A DNA stretch of 8,136 nt. Origin: DATCVA01 sp036567205 (GTDB lineage: Bacteria; Pseudomonadota; Gammaproteobacteria; Burkholderiales; Burkholderiaceae_B). Positions within the stretch are counted from its first letter, which is position 1. Every line of letters starts with the position of its first letter. Under the pieces are notes generated by a model, which saw only the letters and a list, made by a program, of their open reading frames with translations, ran no database searches and was not told the origin of the DNA. The DNA lies in the NCBI GenBank assembly GCA_036567205.1, contig DATCVA010000022.1:1-8136 (forward strand). Direction: 5' to 3'. Positions 1-7,100 of this stretch are shown one piece after another. The position numbers were made by a program, and so were the translations under genes.

Positions 1-1034
1 GCGCGCCTCTGCGCGCGCTTTACATCAGGAAAACGCGCCGCATTTTCTCCGGCAATACGCCCATCGTCGGCCGCCTCGTGCAACAAAGGAATGTCGCCAT
101 TGACGTCGCCTGCAATAAATATAGCGGACGAGCCCAATTGCAATGTCCCCTCATCGAATAAAGGCACGCCGCGCTTATCAAGCGCCACCGACGTATTTTG
201 CAAATCGAGACGATTAGTATTCGGTCGTCGGCCGGTCGCCATTAGTATGTAGTCAAAACGCTCGACAAGCTCTTGGCCCGCGTTTGTATAACGCACTTCG
301 ACCTCATCGCCTATGCGCTGCACGCCGAGCACGTCGGTTTGAAGCAGCAAATCGAACTCTTCCTGAAAAGCGGCCAGCGCACTTGCTTTGACATCGGGAT
401 CGGTAATACCTCCAAGACTGTCGCTGCGCCCTACCACCTTTGTGAACACCCCTAGCCTGGCCAAGGCCTGGCCAAGCTCCAAGCCGATAACACCGGGCCC
501 GACAACCAGCACGCGTCTTGGCAAATCGTTCCAGGCAAAGACATCATCGTTGACCACCAATCGATCACCGATTTCTTTATACATATCGGGCACGACGGGT
601 GTGGAACCGGTAGCAATAACCATGCGTGACGCCTGAATCTGCGTGTGGTCATCGACCTGCAGCAGCGTATTTGATAAAAACCGCGCATAGCCCCGCACTT
701 TATCGCTATCGGGTATGGAGTTAACAGTTTCCAGTACAAACCCGACGAAACGATCTCGTTCGCTTTTAACGCGATTCATTACCTCGACGCCGTTAACCCG
801 CACTTCGCCATCGACGTGAACACCAAAGGGCGCCGTATGCGCCGCGGTGTGCGCCGCATCGGCCGCAGCGATCAAAAGCTTCGACGGCATGCAGCCGACA
901 CGCGCGCAGGTTGTGCCATAAGGACCGCCCTCGATAAGCAATGCATCAAGCCCCGCCGATTTAACAGAACGATAGGCCGATAGGCCGGCTGTGCCGGTAC
1001 CAATAATGGCTACATCGGTTTTCAATTGATTCAT
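1..1034 (-). CDS. Dihydrolipoyl dehydrogenase-type flavoprotein disulfide reductase (C-terminus cut by window edge)
   Basis: Class I pyridine nucleotide-disulfide oxidoreductase; family members use FAD, a redox-active disulfide and NAD(P)H, classically to reoxidise dihydrolipoamide in the cytoplasm. I translated the frame from ATG 1034 to the left edge: 344 residues without a stop. The N-terminus has an FAD dinucleotide-binding motif (GTGTAG, residues 12-17). The active-site pair Cys43 and Cys48 lies in TTCARVGCMPSK. An ATG motif (ATGS, 141-144) follows, then a second Rossmann motif for NAD(P) (GPGVIG, 179-184), ATGRRPN (266-272), and the second FAD motif ending in Gly-Asp at 309-310. About 110-130 residues, the dimerisation domain with the catalytic His-Glu, should lie outside the window. 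AAGGAG sits 4 bases before the ATG and supports this start. No E1 or E2 genes are next to it, so the substrate is not shown; it could be a lone Lpd paralogue or another disulfide reductase. The family call is secure, the exact substrate is not. Confidence 0.9.
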   Translation of the reverse strand, partial: MNQLKTDVAIIGTGTAGLSAYRSVKSAGLDALLIEGGPYGTTCARVGCMPSKLLIAAADAAHTAAHTAPFGVHVDGEVRVNGVEVMNRVKSERDRFVGFVLETVNSIPDSDKVRGYARFLSNTLLQVDDHTQIQASRMVIATGSTPVVPDMYKEIGDRLVVNDDVFAWNDLPRRVLVVGPGVIGLELGQALARLGVFTKVVGRSDSLGGITDPDVKASALAAFQEEFDLLLQTDVLGVQRIGDEVEVRYTNAGQELVERFDYILMATGRRPNTNRLDLQNTSVALDKRGVPLFDEGTLQLGSSAIFIAGDVNGDIPLLHEAADDGRIAGENAARFPDVKRAQRR

Positions 1035-1210
1035 GCTGCTCCTTGCGTGATCTAAGACTGAACTGGCCGCCCCAACTACGGAAAGGTTTTTTATCGACAA
1101 TTGCCGTAAACAGCCGCATGCACAATACCATTGTGCTTAAAAAAGCATCGGCCTATAAGTTGCTGCGCGAATAGCGTTTCTCATAGCTTTCCCTTGTGGT
1201 CTCTGTAATT
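1035..1210. other. Intergenic gap between nitroreductase and flavoprotein genes
   Basis: These 176 bases hold no gene that I can support. They contain the AAGGAG ribosome site of the flavoprotein gene, a perfect palindrome at 1120-1136, and a run of six T on the minus strand at 1139-1144. That T run is preceded only by a weak AGCA/TGCT four-base stem, so it is at best a poor terminator for the nitroreductase gene. I looked for a -35/-10 pair on the minus strand and found none that was convincing. Confidence 0.6.
1120..1136. repeat. Perfect 17-base inverted repeat, possible operator
   Basis: GCACAAT (1120-1126) and ATTGTGC (1130-1136) are exact inverted repeats separated by three bases. The element lies 86 bases before the flavoprotein start codon, within the only sizeable upstream gap. 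The arms are AT-rich in the middle and no T run follows the hairpin in the minus direction, so a dimeric-repressor binding site is a better guess than a terminator. No regulator gene is visible in the window. Confidence 0.45.
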
Positions 1211-1789
1211 TTAAACACCGGTCCACTCGGTTACGAAGGAGTGATAGTCTGGCCGTTCGGGCGCGCCGGCATCCTGAATTGGAGTGCCTATTGCCAAATA
1301 ACCCATAAACCGGTAATCCAGCCCATCGAAACCCAGGGCCTCATTGACCTCGTCAATATACGTGGCCAGCCCGGTGCTCCAGTAGGCGCCATAACCCAGC
1401 ATGTGAGCGGCATTAAGCATATTCGTTACCGCGGCGCCCGTTGCCAGCAATCGCTCGTTCTCGGGTATTTTTGTGTTGGAGTGATCTATGCGGCACGCAA
1501 TGGAGATCAACAGCGGCACTTGCGCGAGCCAACGCCGTGTTGACGCTTCTTTTTCCGCCGTTAGCGGCAAACCCGCCTCTTTAGTGGCGTTCAGCGCCAA
1601 ATCGGTCAGGCGCCCAATAGCTTCGCCGCGAATCAGGGAAAATCGCCAGGGCCGCAGTTTTCCATGATCCGGCGCTGACATCGCTGACTGTAAAATTAGT
1701 GAAAGTTGCTCTTCTGTTGGCCCGGGCGCTTTCACAAACTTGACGGAACGGCGCGAAAGTAAATACTGAACAGGCGAAACAGACATCAT
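1211..1789 (-). CDS. YdjA-like minimal nitroreductase family protein
   Basis: FMN-dependent nitroreductase-fold protein of 192 residues, close to the length of E. coli YdjA (183). Family members bind FMN as homodimers in the cytoplasm and reduce nitro compounds or other acceptors with NAD(P)H; the physiological substrate of YdjA-type proteins is not settled. Seen here: the N-terminal RRS motif (residues 13-15) of the FMN phosphate site, the characteristic APDHGKLRPW block (39-48), a central segment around NMLNAAHMLGYGAYW, and the C-terminal GYLAIGTP followed by a short tail ending in FVTEW, like YdjA. Two ATG codons stand in tandem (1789 and 1786). AAGGA lies 3 bases before the first and 6 before the second, so the second, giving 191 residues, may be the better start. 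It lies 51 bases after pdxJ on the same strand and may be cotranscribed with it. Confidence in the family is high, in the substrate low. Confidence 0.9.
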   Translation of the reverse strand: MMSVSPVQYLLSRRSVKFVKAPGPTEEQLSLILQSAMSAPDHGKLRPWRFSLIRGEAIGRLTDLALNATKEAGLPLTAEKEASTRRWLAQVPLLISIACRIDHSNTKIPENERLLATGAAVTNMLNAAHMLGYGAYWSTGLATYIDEVNEALGFDGLDYRFMGYLAIGTPIQDAGAPERPDYHSFVTEWTGV

Positions 1790-1807
1790 TAATCCTTATA
1801 AACGAAA

Positions 1808-1825
1808 ATGCGCGCGTCGGCGCAT
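1808..1825 (-). terminator. Weak hairpin between pdxJ and the nitroreductase gene
   Basis: On the minus strand ATGCGC and GCGCAT form a six-base GC-rich stem with a six-base loop, followed by TTTTCGTTTAT. It sits 16 bases past the pdxJ stop. The stem is short and the T tract interrupted, so it may act as a leaky terminator or attenuator, or do nothing. Confidence 0.3.
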
Positions 1826-1840
1826 AAATACCGCAAGGTG

Positions 1841-2566
1841 TTAGCTGCGACCAGCTGTGACCATAAGCGCTTTCATGTCGCGCACCGCTTTTTCCCAGCC
1901 GTCGAATACAGCCCGCGCCACAATAGCATGGCCAATATTAAGCTCGGCAATGCCAGGTATGGACGCAATGGCCTGAACGTTGCCGTAATGCAGGCCGTGG
2001 CCAGCGTTAACTCGCAACCCCAGCGAAACACCAAGAGTAACACCGGCGCGAATACGGTCGAGCTCGCGCTGCGCCTCGTTCCCTTGGGCATCGGCATACG
2101 CCCCTGTGTGCAGCTCGATCACCGTACTGCCTGTACGATTGGCTGCCTCGATTTGCATTGCGTCGGGATCGATAAACAGCGACACCCGTATGCCAGCGTC
2201 GTGCAGCTGATTAACGGCCTGCTTGACCGCGTCGAAATGCCCCGCGACATCAAGCCCGCCCTCGGTGGTAAGCTCGGTGCGTTTTTCAGGTACAAGACAG
2301 ACATCGTGGGGCTTGATGCGACAAGCAATAGCCAGCATCTCGGCAGTTACGGCACATTCAAGATTCATGCGCGTACGTAATCGGGGGCGAATGGCCGCAA
2401 CATCGGCGTCTTGAATATGACGGCGGTCTTCACGCAAGTGCAAGGTGATGACATCGGCCCCGGCCTCTTCGGCTCGCACCGCGGCCTCGACCGGGTCGGG
2501 ATACGACGTGAAGCGTTGCTGGCGCAACGTGGCCACATGATCAATGTTTACACCAAGCTCAATCAT
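1841..2566 (-). CDS. pdxJ: Pyridoxine 5'-phosphate synthase PdxJ
   Basis: PdxJ condenses 1-deoxy-D-xylulose 5-phosphate with 3-amino-2-oxopropyl phosphate to give pyridoxine 5'-phosphate, the last ring-forming step of the DXP-dependent vitamin B6 pathway, in the cytoplasm. At 241 residues it matches the family (about 240-245) and reads as an intact TIM barrel. Conserved active-site residues are in place: Asn7, Asp9 and His10 in LGVNIDHVATLR; His43 and Arg45 in TLHLREDRRH; Glu70 in MNLE; the VPEKRTELTTEGG loop at 92-104; and His190 in NAGHGLHYGN. The last block, ELNIGHAIVARAVFDG, binds phosphate. The start at MIELGVNIDH is the usual one, and AGAAGGG lies about 9 bases upstream. It is often found between recO and acpS in proteobacteria; neither is here. 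A plausible own promoter lies at 2615-2642. Confidence 0.97.
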   Translation of the reverse strand: MIELGVNIDHVATLRQQRFTSYPDPVEAAVRAEEAGADVITLHLREDRRHIQDADVAAIRPRLRTRMNLECAVTAEMLAIACRIKPHDVCLVPEKRTELTTEGGLDVAGHFDAVKQAVNQLHDAGIRVSLFIDPDAMQIEAANRTGSTVIELHTGAYADAQGNEAQRELDRIRAGVTLGVSLGLRVNAGHGLHYGNVQAIASIPGIAELNIGHAIVARAVFDGWEKAVRDMKALMVTAGRS

Positions 2567-2614
2567 TTTTACCGCGCCCTTCTAACAATGGACAACACAA
2601 AGGATGAAACCATC

Positions 2615-2642
2615 ATTATGACGGGTTGTGGGGCGGCGTCAA
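2615..2642 (-). promoter_or_regulatory. Predicted sigma-70 promoter of pdxJ
   Basis: On the minus strand TTGACG (2642-2637) and CATAAT (2620-2615) each match the sigma-70 consensus at five of six positions, with a 16-base spacer. Transcription would start near 2607-2609, giving a leader of about 40 bases before the pdxJ ATG. This would let pdxJ be expressed independently of the efflux operon upstream. The -35 box lies in the loop and stem edge of the hairpin at 2627-2657. This is prediction by eye only. Confidence 0.5.
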
Positions 2643-2657
2643 ACGAGCCACCCCATA
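2627..2657 (-). terminator. GC-rich hairpin after the efflux operon
   Basis: The arms 2627-2637 and 2647-2657 pair over 11 positions (GGGGTGGC with GCCGCCCC at the core, allowing G-T wobbles) around a nine-base loop. The hairpin begins 5 bases past the stop codon of the channel gene, where a terminator would be expected. No T run follows on the minus strand, so it is not a standard intrinsic terminator; it may protect the mRNA 3' end, assist another termination mode, or act as an operator for the overlapping promoter. Confidence 0.4.
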
Positions 2658-2662
2658 AATGC

Positions 2663-4162
2663 TTAACTTGCCGCTGCAGGCAAGACCGCCGATTCGGGCG
2701 TAGTGCCGGAGTTTTCCAGCCAGCCGCCTCCCAGGGCCTTATATAGTTCTACTCGATTCATTAATGATTCGAGGCCTGTCTGCAAGAATAAACGTTGCGC
2801 GCTATACAGATCGACCTCGGCGGATTGCACTTGCAAGAAACTATCGACGCCGCTCTCGTAGCGTATTCGTGCGATTCGTAATGTTTCGCTTGCCGACCCC
2901 TCGAGAGAGCGCAAGGCGTCCAGCTGACTGGAATACGTTGCTTCGCCTGCCAACGCATCGGCTACTTCGCGAAAAGCCGTTTGAATGGTCTTTTCGTATT
3001 GTGAAACGGCAATATTTTTGCGCGCTTTGGCCAAATCCAGATTACCGCTTACGCCGCCCGAAAAAATAGGCACGGTCAATTGGGGTGTATATGACCAGAA
3101 ACGATTGCCTGAACTAAACAGTCCGCCCAATGAAGAGCTTGCAAAACCCAACAGACCGGTTATGGAAATATTGGGAAAAAATGCAGCACGGGCGGCGCCA
3201 ACGTTAGCGTTGGCAGCCAGCAAACCGTTCTCGGCCCCAATAATATCCGGTCGCCGGACAAGCAAATCGGACGGCAAGCCTACTGGAATAGTTGCCAATA
3301 ATTGGTTTTTTCCGAAAACAGCCGGATCGGGTACGTCGGCAGGCAATTCCTCGCCCAATAACAGCTGCAACGCATTTTGAGACTGAGCGTGAACCCGCTC
3401 GATCGCCGCCAGATCCGCCCGCACTGTAGCAAGTTGGCTCTGGGCCTGGTTAAGGTCCAGCGCCCCCGCTATGCCGTTATCAAATCGGGTACGCACCAAC
3501 GAGTACGAGTTCTGGCGTGACTCGAGCGTTTTTTCCATTAAGGCCCGTTGCTGCTCGGCCGCGCGCATGGTGAAGTAGGCTTCGGCTACTTGAGCGATCA
3601 AATTGATATGCACGGTTCGCTGCGCCTGATCCGTAGCCAGGAACTGCTGATATGCCGCTTCGGACAAATTTTTGACGCGACCAAAAAAATCAAGTTCGAA
3701 GGCGGTCATTCCGACCCCGGCCTGATAAAAACGGCTCACGCTGGGAGCATCGGCACCGCCGGCCCGCACCGATTCAGGACTACGCTGCACTTGCGCATTC
3801 GCCCCCACGCCTATGGTAGGAAAACGTTCACTTTGCTGAATACCGTACAGGGCACGGGCCTCTTGTACCCGTTCCACCGCAATCCGCATATCGCGATTAT
3901 TTTTAAGCGCAATGTCAATCAGCGCAACGAGACGAGGATCACGAAAGAACTGCCGCCAACCCAAATCGGCCGATGCGGAAAAAGCGGCCATCGACGCGTT
4001 AACCTGCAAACCGCTCAACTCTTTGGACTGCTCAAAACGATTGGGATAACGCTCAGGTACAGGGATATCCGGACGCTCGTACTTGGGAGCTAAAGAGCAA
4101 CCGGCAAGGGACAGCGATACCAGCAAGGGCACGAAACTCAGTCGAAACGATCGATGACTCAT
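2663..4162 (-). CDS. Outer-membrane efflux channel lipoprotein, OprM/NodT family
   Basis: Trimeric outer-membrane exit duct of a tripartite RND pump. Reading from ATG 4162 gives 499 residues, the usual size of OprM-type channels. The first 22 residues are a lipoprotein signal: basic n-region with Arg4 and Arg7, a hydrophobic core, and the lipobox LAGC with Cys22. Ser at +2 fits outer-membrane sorting. The mature protein shows two tandem outer-membrane efflux repeats and NodT-family hallmarks: YERP near the start, LGWRQFFRDPRL, ELDFFGRV, LPSDLLVRRPDIIGAE, AAFFPNISITG, and near the end YKALGGGW. The run of six G (4169-4174) is a Shine-Dalgarno sequence 6 bases before this ATG, which argues that the channel is translated from its own start. 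Oddly, no stop codon separates it from the permease frame upstream, so the sequence as given encodes a fusion. Function is confident; the boundary rests on the signal peptide and ribosome site. Confidence 0.92.
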   Translation of the reverse strand: MSHRSFRLSFVPLLVSLSLAGCSLAPKYERPDIPVPERYPNRFEQSKELSGLQVNASMAAFSASADLGWRQFFRDPRLVALIDIALKNNRDMRIAVERVQEARALYGIQQSERFPTIGVGANAQVQRSPESVRAGGADAPSVSRFYQAGVGMTAFELDFFGRVKNLSEAAYQQFLATDQAQRTVHINLIAQVAEAYFTMRAAEQQRALMEKTLESRQNSYSLVRTRFDNGIAGALDLNQAQSQLATVRADLAAIERVHAQSQNALQLLLGEELPADVPDPAVFGKNQLLATIPVGLPSDLLVRRPDIIGAENGLLAANANVGAARAAFFPNISITGLLGFASSSLGGLFSSGNRFWSYTPQLTVPIFSGGVSGNLDLAKARKNIAVSQYEKTIQTAFREVADALAGEATYSSQLDALRSLEGSASETLRIARIRYESGVDSFLQVQSAEVDLYSAQRLFLQTGLESLMNRVELYKALGGGWLENSGTTPESAVLPAAAS

Positions 4163-7100
4163 GGTTGACCCCCCTTCGTGCGACGCCTGAGAATCCGGCG
4201 AAGCAGACGCGGTTGGATGATGATGCACTTTAGTAAGCGGCGCCATCTTGGCATGGGCCCCCAGCAGCTTGGGCTTGGTTTTAAACAAGGTCAGGACCAC
4301 CACAAAAAAAGTCGGCACAAAGATAATGGCCAAAGGCGTCGCCGCCAACATACCTCCCAACACGCCCAGGCCCACCGCATTCTGGCTGGCGGAACTGGCG
4401 CCGGTGGCAATGGCCAGCGGCACAACGCCCAGGATGAATGCAAACGAAGTCATCAAAATCGGTCGGAACCGCAATCGGGCCGCTTCAACGGTTGCATCGA
4501 TAATGCTTCCGCCTTGCGCATACGTATCTTTGGCGAACTCGACGATCAAAATTGCGTTTTTGGCCGCTAGCCCAATGACCGTAATCATACCGACCTGGAA
4601 ATACACATCATTGGACATGCCCAGAGCAGACACCAACCCGACTGCTCCCAAAATTCCCAGCGGCACCATCAACATGACTGAAAGTGGAATAGCCCAGCTT
4701 TCATACAAGGCTGCCAGCACCATGAAGACAACCAGCATGGCCAGCGACATCAGGATAAGAGACTGAGCGCCCGCCTGTTTTTCCTGATAGGACAAGCCCG
4801 TCCACTCGTAGCCGAAGCCTTGCGGCAATTGCGCCACCAGACGCTCCATTTCGGCCATGGCCTCGCCAGTTGAGTAGCCGGGAGCAGCCGATCCACCCAG
4901 CCGGATCGACTCATAGCTGTTGTAGCGCACCACCTGAACAGGCCCCTGTTCCCAGCTTACATTGACGAACGAAGACAATGGCACCATGTCGCCCTGGCGG
5001 TTGCGCGCATTGAGTTTCATGATGTCGTCAGTCGTCATACGATGGGACTGTTCGGCCTGCACCCAAACGTTCTGTATCCATCCCATGTTCGGGAATTTGG
5101 CAACGAAGGACGACCCCAGCGAGGTGGAAATAAGCGTCGCCACTTCACTGAAATCCACCCCCAGGGCTGCGGCCTTATCGCGGTCAATGGTCAGGCTAAG
5201 CTGCGAACCTGCGCCCAGACCGGTTATGCGTGTTTCCGTCAATACCGGGCTTTGCATCGCCATTTGCAACAGTTGCTGGGTTCCTTGCATCAGGGCTTCA
5301 TGCCCCATTCCGCCGCGGTCTTCAAGCCGCATGTCGAAACCCGAAGCATTGCCCAGCGAAGGTATGGCCGGCGGCACGATGGCAAAAACCATGGAATCGG
5401 GAAGGCCGAAAAGCAGATTCTGAGTGGCCTTGCCGGCTACGGCCATCGCCGAATCCTGCGGCCCTTTGCGCAAGGCGAAATCCTTTAGCGGCACAAACGC
5501 GATGGCCGAGTTCAAACCGTTGCCGTTAAAACTGAACCCTTGCACCGTGATCACGTTCTCGGTTTGCGGCTGTTCCGCGAAGTACTTCTCGACCTTCTCG
5601 ATGACCTCGATCGTGCGGTTGGCTGTAGAGCCAGCCGGAAGCTCCATATTGACGATGACATAACCTTGATCTTCGATCGGCAGAAAGGATGTGGGCAAGC
5701 GCATATACATCCAACCCAACGCCAGCACCAGCACCAGATAAATCAGCATCATGCGCCCACCGCGCCTTAGGCTTTTCTCGACCCAGCTCTCGTATTTTTG
5801 CGTCGTTCGATCGAATGAACGATTAAACCAGCCGAAGAAACCCTTCTTGGACTCGTGATGGCCCTTGGGAATGGGTTTCAAAATAGTGGCGCACAAAGCC
5901 GGCGTAAACGTCAGCGCCAAAAAGCCTGAAAACAGAATGGACACCGCCATGGCGACAGAAAACTGCTGATAAATTACGCCGACCGAACCACTCATGAAAG
6001 CCAGCGGCAAGAACACCGTAGCCAGAACCAGGGTCATCCCCACAATGGCCCCGCCCACTTGCGGCATGGCCTTGGTGGTTGCCTCTTTAGGGGACAACCC
6101 TTCTTCGACCATGATCCGCTCAACGTTTTCAACCACAACAATGGCATCGTCAACCAAGATCCCGATAGCCAGCACCATGGCAAACATGGTCAGCACGTTG
6201 ATCGAGAACCCCAGAGCCAGCATCACGGCAAAGGCCCCCATCATGCAAATAGGAACGACCAGCGCGGGTATAAGCGTGTAGCGCACGTTCTGCAAGAAGA
6301 CGAACATCACGATGAACACCAGGAGCATCGCCTCGAGCAGCGTGTGAATAACCTGCTGAATCGATATATCGACGTAAGGCGAGGTGTCGTACGGTACGGA
6401 ATAAGTGATATTGCCCGGGAAGAACTGCGACAGCTCTTCCATCTTTGCCTTGACCCCTTCGGCGGTCGACAGGGCGTTGGCGTCCGCCGCCAGCGAGATC
6501 GCAAACGCCGCCGTGGGTTTACCGTTTAGACGCGCACCAAACTGATAGTTGTCCGAACCGACCTCGACACGCGCCACATCGCGCACACGCACGCTGGAAC
6601 CGTCCACGTTCGAGCGCAGGACAATGTTTTCAAACTCATCAACCGTAGACAGTTCGCCATTGACCACAATGGGCGCTGTGGTGCGCTGGTCGTCGGGGTT
6701 GGGCGGCGAACCGATGATCCCGGCTGAAATCAGGCGGTTCTGGCTGCCGACTGCCGCATTGACTTCCGCCATGCTGATCTTGTAGCCCGTCAGCTTGTCG
6801 GGATCAACCCAGATGCGCATGGCCCGCGGCGACGCGAACAGTTGAAACTTTCCGACGCCCGGCACGCGCGAAACGGGATTTTGTATGTTGCGCGTGATGT
6901 AGTCCGCCAACGCGGTTTGATCCAGGGTTCCATCGGTTGAGGAAACGGTTACAACCATCAAAAAACTGGCGTTGCTTTGACTGACCCGCAACCCCTGCTG
7001 AGTCACGGCGCCTGGAAGTTTGGCGGTGACGTTCGAAATACGGTTTTGCACATCGACCTGCGCCAGATCCGGATCGGTGCCCGGAGCGAAGGTCGCGGTA

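Noticed and set aside
452..739. A 95-codon minus-strand frame within the left-edge flavoprotein gene
   Set aside because: It is in a different frame from the continuous flavoprotein reading, which carries clear FAD, NAD and disulfide motifs.
1137..1165. Possible intrinsic terminator of the nitroreductase gene (T run at 1139-1144)
   Set aside because: Only a four-base stem with a long loop precedes the T run; too weak to call.
1808..2380. A 190-codon plus-strand open frame opposite pdxJ
   Set aside because: It is antisense to an intact pdxJ with all catalytic residues, and its product shows no recognisable domain.
3548..4093. A 181-codon plus-strand open frame opposite the channel gene
   Set aside because: It lies wholly antisense to the well-conserved channel coding sequence and its translation resembles no family; a shadow frame.
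4962..5488. Two overlapping plus-strand frames of about 150 codons opposite the permease
   Set aside because: Open only because of base composition on the other strand of a conserved RND gene; no ribosome site or family resemblance.
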